Source: Batkoa obscura
Taxonomy: Eukaryota; Entomophthoromycota; Entomophthoromycetes; Entomophthorales; Batkoaceae
Length of the DNA stretch: 64,000 nucleotides
Direction of reading: 5' to 3'
Assembly: GCA_030770535.1 (NCBI GenBank)
Contig: JASVEC010000008.1
Coordinates: forward strand, 744,001 to 808,000
Numbering within the stretch: the first letter of the stretch is position 1; each line of letters opens with the position of its first letter. A model generated the notes under the pieces. That model worked only from the letters and a program-made list of their open reading frames with translations. It did no database searches and was not told where the DNA came from. Made by a program: the position numbers and the translations under genes. Shown piece by piece: positions 1-10,765 of this stretch.

Positions 1-843
1 TTTGCAAACTTTTACTTTATGTCTGTTTATTTATTATAATGTTTTTGAGTCAATTGGGATCTTTTAATCATTTAAAATACAAAGGTTTAAAAATAAATCC
101 ATAATTATTTTTCTACTATATTTTAACAAAATAATTACAGAGTAAGTTAGTTGTTCTTTTATTACTCATCAATACGGAAAGTATGATTTATTTGAGACAA
201 TGAAAGTTTAAAAGAAGAATGAAAAAGATAAAGACCGAAAGAAGGAGGGTATTAGCTTCATATTAGGCTCGAACCTAATGAAGGAATTGACTTTTTTCCC
301 AATTTAACATTCATATATTATCATCTTAATTTTGATGTAGTTTGGAGTTACATTGAATGTACATAAGCTCTTTGGAGAGCAGTTTCTATCGTTCTATAAT
401 CTACCTATATATGGAATGTAATTTTTATAAGATAATAAAAGAAGATGAGTTAAAAATTTATAAATTAATTCAATAAGATTATTAAATTAAATTAAATTAA
501 ATTAAAAAAATCACCAACTATAGCTTTGAGCTTCAAAGTTAAATTGGAGTAAAACTTTATAAAACTACTTTCATTAGAATAAATCATTATCATTATCATT
601 TAAAAATAAGAATAAAGTCAACTAAGTATTGAAAGCATCGAATAATAAAATATTTTATTTTTTAAATAATTTGCTGTAACAATAAAAAACATCTTATCCT
701 TATTTTGAATAGTAAAAGGGATCAGCCAACCAAGATCTCAAAAATCAGCCCTAAATAGGGAAGATCAATAAAATAAAAATAAAAACAAAAGATATAAATT
801 AAATTAAATCATTTTTACTTTTTAAACAACTGTGTCATTAACA
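1..843. other. intergenic, no gene seen
   Basis: AT-rich spacer. It holds a short AATTA pentamer run near 481-506 and no convincing reading frame. A TTCGAGCC stretch near 262-286 (minus) faintly resembles a tRNA T-arm but has no partner arms. Confidence 0.5.
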
Positions 844-1161
844 ATGTTTAAACTTTATTTATTACTATTATTTATAACATTTATCAGCGCTAGTGTATTA
901 ATAAACCCAAACAATCGAAATGGAGAATTAAATATCAATGCTAACCCTATGGATTTATTACAAAATTCCAAACCAGAAATATTAGAAACTAGCAAAAAAC
1001 AAAGAAGAGGAGACGTACAAGCGTGGAGCGTTGATGAATATTTAGAAAGAAAAGAGGCTGAGAAACCAAGCATAGATAAAGCAGTAAAACAATTTAAAGG
1101 TTTTATTGCTACCTTAAAAGGTTTATTTAACAAAAAAGACACCAGTGATGATAAGATTTAA
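844..1161 (+). CDS. small secreted protein, function unknown
   Basis: A 105-residue product. I chose the ATG at 844 because the frame opens four codons earlier only with GTG. Residues 1-17 are a hydrophobic signal-peptide-like stretch (MFKLYLLLLFITFISAS) followed by a polar, Asn-rich region. A KKQRR basic site near residue 53 could be a proprotein-convertase cleavage site. The C-terminal part is Lys-rich with a weakly amphipathic segment (AVKQFKGFIATLKGLF). There are no cysteines, so it is not a cysteine-knot effector. The gene is isolated in AT-rich spacer. I do not recognise the family; secretion is inferred from the leader only. Confidence 0.55.
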   Translation: MFKLYLLLLFITFISASVLINPNNRNGELNINANPMDLLQNSKPEILETSKKQRRGDVQAWSVDEYLERKEAEKPSIDKAVKQFKGFIATLKGLFNKKDTSDDKI

Positions 1162-1493
1162 ACAATTTCTTTAAAAACAATCTAATTTTATGAATTTCCC
1201 TCACTTTTAAAGATTATATCCGTGTTTAATAAAAAAAATATCTTTTTTATCTTTGTTTTTAAATATCAAGTGTTTTTAAATCCTTGAAAATATCAATAAT
1301 CCTAAGTGTTTTATTAATGGCCAAAAATAAATAAATAAAAGATGTATCGTAGGTTAAGAAGAAATAAAAAATTCCAAGCTATGCATAAAAGTTCAATCTT
1401 TTTTTTAAAGGCTTTAAGACAACTAGGCCTACAAAGCTCTATTGTTATCAGAAATGAAAATGTAGGGTGAAGGTCCAAGGGATAAAAATAAAC

Positions 1494-1566
1494 GCTCATA
1501 GCTGGGATCGAACCAGCAACCTCTCGATTAACAGTCGAACGCGCTAGCCAATTGCGCCATACGAGC
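1494..1566 (-). tRNA. tRNA-Asn(GTT): tRNA-Asn (GTT)
   Basis: On the minus strand the sequence folds into a full 73-nt cloverleaf with a 7-bp acceptor stem (GCTCGTA with TATGAGC, one G-U pair). The anticodon loop is CTGTTAA and the T-loop is TTCGATC. No intron. Upstream of its 5' end lies a TTATATTATAA stretch that could serve as an upstream TATA element. Confidence 0.95.
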
Positions 1567-2329
1567 TTTCCTTCTTTTTCTACTCTTTGTTATAATATAA
1601 CCCTATAATTTTAGCGATATTACTAATTAATAAGTAAACAAAATACAAAAAACAATATATGGGGGTGTTTTTTTTGATTTCATTACTTTGAATAAAGCAA
1701 CTATATTAATGTATTTATAAATATTTTCAATTTTAATTTGATAAGACTTTAAACATAAATTCTTTAATTTATATTTATCAATATAAATATAAAATCGTAT
1801 GCTTTGTTTCAGATTTAATTAGCGACTTTTTTAAATTATGTTTAGTAAAATAGACAAAATGACTTAATAAAAAAGATATCTTACAATTTGTTTACTTTGT
1901 AATAGGAAATATAAAACTTTAAAAAATAAAAAAGATTTTTATGAAATTTATATATAAACTTTTAATAAAATATCCAATACTCAATACGGATATAGAAGAT
2001 AAATAAAAATTGATTATTGATAAAACTCAACTTATTAAAAAACTCAAATAATAAAAGTAGATGTTAGGAAAGGATTAGTAAAATAGAGTGCTTTATCTAT
2101 CATTAAAAATAATCAAGATAGTAGTACAAAATAAGGGAAAAAAATAACCTTGGATCAAACTCCTGTTATCCAGCATATGAAATTCCTGAAGTATTGCTTG
2201 TTTTGAAAGAATACTGTTTTGAACATTTATAAATCATATATTGAAGACGGAATTATCACTTAAACAAGGATATTCCTATTAATTGAATGTTATTAGAAAG
2301 GCTAAACCATTATAAGGAGACCATCCGCT
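1567..2329. other. intergenic with one element fragment
   Basis: AT-rich spacer between tRNA-Asn and the first orphan paralog. Apart from the element fragment at 1657-1696, nothing recognisable was seen. Confidence 0.5.
1657..1696 (-). mobile_element. fragment of the 105-bp MITE family
   Basis: One terminus only (GGGGGTGTTTTTTTTGATTT then CATTACTTT), matching the A-rich end of the full copies read in reverse. The rest of the element is missing. Confidence 0.5.
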
Positions 2330-2818
2330 TTAAACACAATAACTTAAACCAAAATCTCTTTTAACTAAATAGGGTTTGACAGGTAATACTCTAACCTTAT
2401 TAAACTTATCAATTAATTTACCATTTAAAATATTAAATGAATGTTTAAAAGTTTGATTTTGTTTAAAATCCAACAAATTATTAGTATTCCAATAAAACGA
2501 TAATATATTTTGAAAAGATACTATTAAATTATAATAATCCAATAATAATAAATAATATTCTTTCTTTTCGAAATCATATACTTGATCTAATAAATAATTA
2601 TCTTTAATATCGATTATTAACTTCTGTTGCTCATCTAGTTCTTCTTTGATAAGTTTCAGTTCATTATTGTTTATATAATCTATTTGATGATATAATTTTA
2701 TATTATTAATTTCTTTTAAGATTCTTTTGATTGATATCTCAACGTCTTCTAATATACATTTAATATTATTCATAACATTATTATTATCAATGGTAGTTGA
2801 AAGGATATTGGTAATCAT
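2330..2818 (-). CDS. orphan protein, RVLPVKP family, copy 1
   Basis: An intronless 162-residue product with an ATG start. It is predicted mostly helical with charged heptad-like stretches (residues about 15-75) and no signal peptide or membrane segment. It is clearly paralogous to the plus-strand gene at 5526: both have an EQ(K)xxI helix, a (D/S)xVYxxxEKEY block and a shared end (FNKVRVLPVKPYLVKR here, FNRIRVLPVKPFMVER there). Both genes carry an AAAAGATATAAA box about 50-70 bp upstream of the ATG (2876-2889 region here). I do not recognise the family. Conservation of the C-terminal block over diverged flanks suggests protein-level selection. Confidence 0.7.
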   Translation of the reverse strand: MITNILSTTIDNNNVMNNIKCILEDVEISIKRILKEINNIKLYHQIDYINNNELKLIKEELDEQQKLIIDIKDNYLLDQVYDFEKKEYYLLLLDYYNLIVSFQNILSFYWNTNNLLDFKQNQTFKHSFNILNGKLIDKFNKVRVLPVKPYLVKRDFGLSYCV

Positions 2819-2894
2819 AATAAAAAAAATAAGAAAATAAGAGTTTTAAATTAAAACTATTGATAAAAAATCTCTTATTTATATCTTTTATTTT

Positions 2895-3681
2895 TATACC
2901 TGAATTTATAAATATATAGGCTTGTTCTAAATTATATTCATTCATCAATTAAAGAATTTGAATTTTATGGCCCAGGCTGAGGTAACTTCATTTATTAAAT
3001 TTAAATCGATTCTATAAATAAATATTGATCATAGTTACCATTCTGAGTAACTTCATTGTTTTTAATACATTTCAATAAGCTATAGGGAAATATAATAAAC
3101 CATAACTATTCAATATATAGAATATCAATGTATTATAGTTACACCTTATTAATATTATGACTTTGGCTACAGAGTTCGGAATATTAATCTTATTTTCTAT
3201 TTTTTAGAATTTATTAACCTAGTTACATTTGGTAACTTTATTCCCAAAATAAATTAGGATTAAAATTAATGCTTAAAATTAAAGCGTCAATTTTAATGTT
3301 GAACAAGAATTAATATATTAACTTGACATGTTAGCGAAGATTTCAATTTAAAGAATTAGATATAATATTATCCTTTAAATAATTAGTGAACTGTAGAATT
3401 TTGGATATAGGGAGTACAACCTTCAACCTAAACCAAATAAATTTCCAGCTTAACTCGAAACAAGTTTGAATGTATTAAATTATCATTATTAACATGAAAT
3501 ATTTAGTTGAGAACTAGTGATAAATTAATGAAAACCTATCAAACTATTGACAATATTTTTTAAACTCTTAAGTTTACTCATACTTAATCAAAAATTTTTA
3601 ATTGTATACTTTAGCACTCCAATTAATTCCACATTTTTAAAACAATATATCTTTTTTTTTAAATAAAAAAATAAGTGCTAG
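2895..3681. other. intergenic, no gene seen
   Basis: Short frames with stops in all phases, no repeat family member and no family resemblance. A T-run lies directly before the tRNA-Ile that follows. Confidence 0.5.
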
Positions 3682-3754
3682 GCTCCGTTAGCTCAGTTGG
3701 CAGAGCGTGGTGCTAATAACGCTAAGGTCATAGGTTCAAGCCCTATACGGAGCA
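3682..3754 (+). tRNA. tRNA-Ile(AAT): tRNA-Ile (AAT)
   Basis: Full cloverleaf: acceptor GCTCCGT with ACGGAGC, D-arm GCTCAGTTGGCAGAGC, anticodon loop CTAATAA (AAT), T-arm TAGGTTCAAGCCCTA, discriminator A. No intron. The mature sequence is identical to the minus-strand copies at 27969 and 29896. Confidence 0.96.
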
Positions 3755-3870
3755 TCTTTTTGAAATTATTTAAGTTTTTATTATTAAAAAAATTTACATT
3801 TAAATTAATTTTTTTTAATACAATTTAAATTTATTTATTAATATTATATTATTATAATTATATTAAATAT

Positions 3871-3900
3871 ATAGGGGCGTTTTTTTTTATTTGAGATAGG
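3871..3900 (-). mobile_element. fragment of the 105-bp MITE family
   Basis: A degenerate single terminus (TATAGGGGCGTTTTTTTTTA) without the remainder of the element. Low confidence because poly-T is common here. Confidence 0.3.
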
Positions 3901-4012
3901 CATATTTAATTAAAAAATAACTTATAAAAAAATTAAAACATAAAATTTTTTTATAAACAATTTAAAGAAAATCTAAAAAGCTTTTTAATTACAAAATATT
4001 ATTATTATTATT

Positions 4013-4118
4013 ATATGGTGATGTATTTTTTTGTTTAAGAATTTTACTAATAATCTTTCAGTTCAAATAGCGCTTAAAAAATAAAAAAGCAATGAAACCA
4101 AAAAAAACATCCTCACAT
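4013..4118 (+). mobile_element. 105-bp MITE copy
   Basis: Left end TATGGTGATGTATTTTTTTG, internal TTCAAATAGCGCTTAAAA, right end AACATCCTCACAT. It carries the family core (TTTAAGAATTTTACTAA) and imperfect terminal inverted repeats. It follows a short ATT run. Confidence 0.8.
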
Positions 4119-4436
4119 TATTAATATTAAATATATATTTTTAAATTTTATTTAAATTTCAATATATAATAATAAAATAAAAAGTATTACTAAAATTTCA
4201 ATATTAATAACATCAATTTAATCATTTTTAATTTTATTAAAGTTTTTTATTTTATAAATAAAATATTTGTTAATGTAAATTATTTTAACAAAAAATAACA
4301 TGTTTATATATAAATTAATAACATTGTTATTTAAATTTAACTTTGTATTTAAAGTTTGATATTTAAAAAATTTTATTTTTATTTTTATAAAAGTCTTCAT
4401 TTAGATTATTTAAATATTATGTTTACAAAAACAAAT

Positions 4437-4665
4437 AAAGTAATTAGTTTTACAACAAATTTAATTTGTTATAGTAGTTCCTGTTAAAAATTTGGGATTG
4501 ATTCATGATCATTTTTACATCAGTGAACCTAGATTCACGTGCTAATTTTAATTGGTTGATTTTTTTTACCTCGTGAACCGTGCAAAAATGATCATGAATC
4601 AATCCCAAATTTTTAACAGGAACTGCTATAACAAATTGAATTTGTTGTAAAACTTTGATTACTTT
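4437..4665. mobile_element. long-TIR foldback MITE
   Basis: A 229-bp palindrome. The left arm runs about 4437-4524 and the right arm about 4581-4665. The arms match over roughly 85 bp with few differences: AAAGTAAT at the tip, then TTTTACAACAAATT, TTCCTGTTAAAAATTTGGGA and TTGATTCATGATCATTTTT. A loop of about 55 bp separates them. It has no coding capacity. This is the layout of a non-autonomous DNA transposon, not of a protein gene. Confidence 0.75.
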
Positions 4666-5525
4666 TTAACACGTTTAAAACTTAGATAAGGTCTAGGTTA
4701 AATCTTAGCTAAGCGACTGTTGGATAAAAACACGAAAATAGCAATTTATGCGATATAATAAGTATTAAACAATCTACATTCGAGATTCCAAATTTCAAAT
4801 AACAAGTTATTAAATAAAGACAGGTAAAATAAATTATAACTACCTAAGACTGGTATATGATCAAATACTATTTAGAAGCTTATAAAGCGAATAGTTAAGG
4901 CTTTAATGAATTCAGAGTACTTGTTTTTTGATAATTCTTGTTTTGCACATGGTAAGTGAATTGTAAAGAACTTTAAATTTGCAACTTTACTGATGGGTTT
5001 TTAGATTACAATCGGGAAATAAAGAAGGTTGAGTAGCTTTTATCAAATGTTGTAAATTTCTATTTTGGATTCAATTTGTTAAAACTTTTTTCAATGATGA
5101 ATAATAGTAATTAACACAATGTTATTTTAACTAGATGATGATAAAGATTTCGAATTTTTTTAAAAATCGAATTTTACCTAATCAACTAACTTCTGGATCA
5201 AATTGAGGTTAAACTGACATTGTAGCTGTTACAGCTCTTTTGCGACTTTATTAACGGTGAATTTTGTAATTAATCTGTCTATATACCAGATTTTCAAGGC
5301 CTAGTGTTTATTTTTTAATAGGTTATTACTTAGATATATTTCTTAAATGAGCAGTTAATTAGGTTTCAATATAGTTGGAAGAGTTTCAATGCTTAAATGA
5401 CTTAGTTCCTTAATCCAAACTATCAGGTAAAATTGGCTCGCTTTATACAAAAATCCTACATAAACTAAAAGATATAAAAAGGAAATAAATAAATAATAAT
5501 AAAAAATAATAAAATTGAACAAGAA
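4666..5525. other. intergenic, no gene seen
   Basis: AT-rich spacer between the foldback element and the second orphan paralog. The only feature noted is the AAAAGATATAAA box at about 5468-5479, upstream of that gene. Confidence 0.5.
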
Positions 5526-5987
5526 ATGGAAACAAATTACTGTTGCTATAGCATTTTAGAAAAAATACAAAATACAATTGATTTAATTTTATTACAACAT
5601 AACAACATTACCATCCATAAACAATTAAAAACAATCCAACAGTCCTTAATTGAACAAAAACAATTTATTATACAAATGAAAGAAGAATGTATTTATGATT
5701 CTGTTTATGCTTTAGATGAGAAAGAGTATTTAATTGAATTAAAAAGCCATCTAACTATAATTTGGGGTTGTTATAAAGTAATAGAACATTATACGGATAC
5801 AAAGTTAGTTAAAAAGATTTTGTGGACTCCGCTATTTTCAAAATCGTTTCAAACACTATCAAAAAATGTTATTAATTCTTTTAATAGAATTAGAGTGTTA
5901 CCTGTGAAGCCTTTTATGGTGGAAAGAAGTGTTAACGTTTCCATTGTTTTTGAACCAAATTCAGAATCTCCTACTGTCCTCGTTTAA
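5526..5987 (+). CDS. orphan protein, RVLPVKP family, copy 2
   Basis: An intronless 153-residue product with an ATG start. It is a helical, charged protein with no leader or membrane segment, paralogous to the minus-strand gene at 2330-2818. Conserved blocks are IEQKQFIIQMKEECIYDSVY, the following EKEY, and FNRIRVLPVKPFMVER near residue 125. The tail after this block differs (SNVS-like and Pro/Ser-rich here). An AAAAGATATAAA box at about 5468-5479 matches one upstream of the other copy, so promoter and coding region were duplicated together. Function unknown. Confidence 0.7.
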   Translation: METNYCCYSILEKIQNTIDLILLQHNNITIHKQLKTIQQSLIEQKQFIIQMKEECIYDSVYALDEKEYLIELKSHLTIIWGCYKVIEHYTDTKLVKKILWTPLFSKSFQTLSKNVINSFNRIRVLPVKPFMVERSVNVSIVFEPNSESPTVLV

Positions 5988-6889
5988 ATGCCCTGAATTA
6001 TTATGGTGGTAGGTTAAGTAAAAACAATTACTATTACTTAAAGCCTATATCGTCCCAAAATTGATTTGAACTGTATTACTATAAAACTTAATTTATCCCT
6101 TTTTTCAACTTTAACTTTCTATTTTTTTTAATAAAATTATTGCTATTGTTTTAATTTAATGGTTAACTATTATCAAATGTAAACTTTGAAATTGAAGTAG
6201 AAAGAGTGTAGCTGTGGTAAATGGAGCAGTATTAATGGATGCTGTTGTCGAGAGTTTGAATTACACAAAATAAGTTTACTTATAAAGAGTTTTGAAAATC
6301 AACTTAAAATCATTGAAATTTTCTAATAGTATTTATAAACTTGCTCCTAAGCCTTAAAAAGTGGACTCCGAGTTATTACGCTTGTTCTATTTATTAACTA
6401 CTGGGGGTGACTAAAGCAATTACCCAATATAATATACTTTACCAAATGAGTTTAAGCTGCTGAAAACTTTAATGCTGATAAATCATAAAGAATAAAGACA
6501 CTTCTGAATTTCTTTTAAATTTAATACCAAAATCTGAAGTTGATAGAGATACCTTCTTTAAAATGATTTTCATTTAGTTAATTAAATAACTCTATCCGAT
6601 AATATTGTTTTAAGGGGATCAAAAGTAGTAGAGTTAAAGTTTAAAATTCTATCTCTTTTCAATTAGTAAAGTGAAAGTAGTTAATGAAAATAAACTCATA
6701 GAGGTCTGTTTTATAAACTAGATTAAAAAAGTTATGACAGGAGCGATTAGTACTAATAGTATTGCATCAATCGCTATAATTCCTAATATAAATATAAATA
6801 TCATTCTATGCAATCTGAATATTGTATTGCCTAACTTATAATTTATAATACTTTTCTATTTGTCATCTTCACCACCATAAATTCAATCT

Positions 6890-6917
6890 CCCGCTCTATC
6901 CAATTGCACCATACTAA
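6890..6917 (-). pseudogene. tRNA fragment, Asn-like 5' half
   Basis: Read on the minus strand, TATGGTGCAATTGGATAGAG resembles the acceptor-edge and D-arm of the local tRNA-Asn (TATGGCGCAATTGGCTAGCG). No anticodon or T-arm follows, so if related it is a truncated relic. Confidence 0.35.
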
Positions 6918-7498
6918 ACTATCCTTCAGTCCTGATTCCCTTAAACTTTCTTTGCTTCACCATGAGTGTTTCTAGTTGATTATTAAAAAACTGACTCACT
7001 TTTTTCATTGTTTAAAAGTTAGGTCTAACAATCCAGATTTTAAACCTCTGGTCTAATTCCTCAAATGGCTTACCTAAACCTATAGTAGCTAACATCCTGT
7101 CCTTAAACAAGGACCACTCAAAACTCATCTTTACTATACCTTAAACCATTGGTAGTTCTTTCATTTTTACTAATAATAAACCACAGGCATGTGCTTGAAT
7201 TTTAAAAAAATATTAAATTGGGTAACTAGAAAGTGAACATATTAACATACCTATAATGCTTTCAGTTGATAGCCTTTCTTTAGTTCAAACCCAGGCCAAA
7301 ATATTGACATCAATAGTGATTAAAATAAGTTGTTATACAAATAAAAAACCAATATTACATTTAAGCTTGTTTCTTAAAGCTTGCTTAGCATTATTATGTA
7401 TATAAAAGGTGAGCTGAAGTTTGGTGTTTTAGTTGAAGTAACAATAAAAAAGGTTTTGAATTAAGAGAGTCGTTATCGAGGGCAATATTTTAAAAAGG

Positions 7499-7521
7499 TA
7501 AAAAAACACATCCCCGTATAG
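7499..7521 (+). mobile_element. MITE end fragment
   Basis: An isolated terminus (AAAAAAACACATCCCCGTATA) of the 105-bp family, with no internal part recognisable on its left. Confidence 0.3.
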
Positions 7522-8209
7522 TGATTGAAAAATGACTTAAACATAAATATAGCTTAAGCTATCAAGCTCAAAGTTAGGAAAAGCTAGTTTTATGTGCTTC
7601 TACTATATGATTGTTGTGTTATTGTTTTAAATTTAAAAAGATACTTATGATCAAGATACTTTATATCACTTGTTTTATAATTATAAATAACACAAAAGTT
7701 TATTATCAACCAGTAAAAACGAAGTAGCAGTTTATATAGCTGATAGCGCTAAAAACACAAATGCACCCAGATATAACTGCCAGAGAACGTGATAAGGATG
7801 ACGGGGTGGCTTAAAGCTTAATTAACTAATTTAAATAGCGCTCAGTATGTGTTGTAATAAAAAATAAGATTAAAAGGTCATATTAAAGAAAGGTATAGTC
7901 TTGGAAGAAGTAATTGAATGTTAAACATAAGTTTATAACAATGAGAATAAATAGTCTAATAGACTGTGGTGGTAACTAATGAAAATTGTTACATAAATTA
8001 AACAAACTCGATTAAATTTATGTTTGATAATTTTAAAAGTTTAAAATAATGTTTTTTTATTCCACTTTTCTTATATATTAAATATTAGAATAAAAGATAG
8101 ATATAATATGTCAATTAATAAGTAATTAATTGATAACTATCAGAATAAAAAAATTTATAAAATAAAGTATAAAAGCACTAAAAAAATTCTTATTTAGCTT
8201 TAAAATTAA

Positions 8210-9102
8210 AATGTTGAATTTAAGATTAGCAAGACCAGCGCATTCTATGCTAATATTGAAACAATACTTAAACTGTTGGATCCTTTGGACTTATTTGAAT
8301 TCAGATGTTTAAATAAAGAATTAAAAATGAAAGCAGATTCAATTATTTCGTTAAATGCAGTTTGTTCACGTTACACAAACACAGCCTTCAATAATTACCA
8401 GAACGAATTTATTGAAGATAATCTAGGAAAAATGCATCATATAATTGCAGGTACAAACAACATTGATTTAATAAATAAATATCAATTTGTAAAATCAATT
8501 ACATATGGCAATAAGCAAAATAGACCCGACATAATATCATTGATCAATTTATCAGAATTAAAGAAATCAATTATAGAATGCAAATTATTTGATTTCTATC
8601 AACTGGAGGAAACAATTAAAAGAAAAATCAATCAAATTGAATAACTTGAAGTGGATATAACATGCAAAATTTCTTTAGACTTTGATATAATTTATAGATT
8701 TTATACTGATAAAATTAAATCAATAAAAACTCAAAGTAGTCAAGATATTAATCTTGATAGATTAAATATTATTAAGGAGAATTGTATTAACTTACAAATA
8801 TTGAGTTTATTAAATTCAAAGTTTTTTTATACAGCTTTTAAAAATAAAAACTGAATTTCAAATTAACAAAGTTAAACCTATCACTGATAGAAAATTCCAA
8901 AAGAGTTACAATTAAACGTTTAGATGATATAACAAGGCTCAAAAGTATAAAAGTGATAGATTTATCAAGTAAATTAAATAATATAAATGCTAATTTATCT
9001 AAAGTTGATATTATTGTTAGTTTAGGTTACTTTAATCCAAACAAAAAAGATAAAAGTTTATTGATTAGATCAAAATTGAACAAAGCACAGTTTAAAAATT
9101 GA
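8210..9102 (+). pseudogene. F-box protein, decayed
   Basis: The N-terminal stretch TILKLLDPLDLFEFRCLNKE reads as an F-box (compare EIFNLVNPEELFNLRLLSKS in the intact gene at 59616-60935). The frame has no ATG: it opens after a stop near 8207 and the likely first exon is missing or unresolved. It is cut by an in-frame TAA at 8642-8644, continues in the same frame to a TGA at 8852-8854, then resumes in another frame (about 8860-9102) with leucine-rich-like sequence (LTKLNLSLIENS). One nonsense change, one frame change and no start make it a young host pseudogene. No GT-AG pair explains the breaks. Confidence 0.65.
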
Positions 9103-10765
9103 ACAATAAAAAGCTGTTAAAAGTTGTTTAAAATTTTGATTAAATATACTCATTGGCTGGGTACCAACGGTCATCTAATACTTAAATAATATTCTTAATG
9201 TTTGATATTGAGTGCATGGAAGAGCAAATGTTTGATTAAGGACTTTAAGGTAATCAATTTTTGAAAGTAACTGTTTTTTTGCTATTAATAAAACAGCAAT
9301 TTTCAATTGTAACCAAATAAGCATTGGTAATATATAAGTACCTAATAAATTTTGTTGATTATTGAGAAGTCCAGAAAGTACTAATAATCCTACTTAGTGT
9401 TATTTTTTAAAATAGTGCGAATTTAGTTAAATTGCTTATTAAAGTTTAGATCTAGATTTGTTTGTATTAATACTATAATTTATAAAAACAAGATTATAAA
9501 CAATGGTGATAAAGCTAGCTTTGTTTAATTTTCTGCTTTAAGTCAATCAGTTTCAATGAAAATCAGACTAAATAACTTAGAGTTTTTAATATTTTATTCA
9601 ACTCAAATAATAAATAATAAATATATATTATTAAGCTTTTTATGTTAACAGGAATTTTGTTACTTATTAAAAATAAAATCAAAAAAAAACTATTTTTATT
9701 TAACTATTTAATAAAATATTAAATAATCTTAAATAACTTATAAATTTATTTGTTAAAAGTCAGCATATACTTATATTTAATTAATTTTTATTATTAAAAA
9801 ACAAACTTTTTAAAAGTTTTATTATATAATTTTTTTAATAGTTATTTTAAATTAAATTTAGCTTTTGTTAAGCTTGCTTTTTTTTAAAAACTTTTAAAAC
9901 ATTGTATATATAAAATTACAAACATATAAAGAATAGTAAAAAGTTATATAATAATTATAATTAGTAATTATTTTTTTATTTTTAAAGCTATTAAATATAA
10001 AATTAACTTATAATTTTTTAATATCAAACAATATAGGGGTGTTTTTTTTGGCTTCATTATTTTTTCCATCTTTTGAGCGCTATTTCAGCGGAAAGATTGT
10101 TAGTAAAATTCTTAAACAAAAAAAATACACCCACATAATAACTATATAGTTTATTTCAATTCTCATAAATATTAGTATTATTACAAATAAAATTAAAATC
10201 TTCCAATAACTTTATATCTATTATTTTACTTATTAGCTTATTAATAAAATAAGCTTATAAATTCATTATAAAGAAATAGCAATTATCAGTTGCAACAATA
10301 ACTATTTATCATCTTTAAAAATAGTTTTATTTTCGTAAGATATTTTTTATGCTATTACAACTATTGACTTTATTGACTTTTATTTTTTGAAACTATAAGC
10401 TTAATTTAATACTGAATAACATTTAATTTTAAGTTTGAGGCTTTATAAAAAAGACCAAAACAAATACTCAGAAGATTACACTTTCAATTCTCTCCTCATA
10501 ACAGATAAATCGATCCGACTTTATAACTCAATATCATTAATAAATTTTAAAAAACTATTTAATTAATATCAATTTAACTTACTTCATTAAAATCAATCAC
10601 TTTTGATATTTAAAATGAAACATGAACATAATATAATTACTTTACAATCATTTATAACTTTTATTTAATTCAATATCTCCAATTTCCACTCTTTACATAA
10701 ATAAACATCTTATAATACTACTATTATTCTTTTTCTCATCAAACCTTACTCTATAACCCCTTTCC
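9103..10765. other. intergenic with one MITE
   Basis: Very AT-rich spacer, containing one MITE at 10031-10138 and no gene that I can support. Confidence 0.5.
10031..10138 (-). mobile_element. 105-bp MITE copy
   Basis: Starts TATAGGGGTGTTTTTTTTGG and ends AAATACACCCACATA, with the family core GAGCGCTATTTCAGCGGAAA and GTTAGTAAAATTCTTAAA. Reverse orientation relative to the copy at 4013. Confidence 0.85.

Larger units (their letters stand above)
5988..8209. other. long intergenic stretch
   Basis: Over 2 kb without a supported gene. It holds a tRNA-like remnant on the minus strand (6890-6917) and an isolated MITE end (7499-7521). Reading frames are short and show no family resemblance. Confidence 0.5.

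Noticed and set aside
255-300. Minus-strand tRNA-like T-arm (TTAGGTTCGAGCCTAAT).
   Set aside because: No acceptor, D or anticodon arm can be built around it, so it is a chance palindrome or an untraceable relic.
4218-4400. A 60-codon minus-strand frame rich in Lys, Ile and Asn.
   Set aside because: Low-complexity translation of AT-rich spacer, with no family resemblance or gene-like composition.
8642-8854. In-frame TAA in the F-box relic considered as evidence for stop-codon reassignment.
   Set aside because: Cullin, trypsin, the SDR, SPRY and cyclin genes end at TAA, TAG or TGA where their families end, so the standard code applies and the relic is simply broken.
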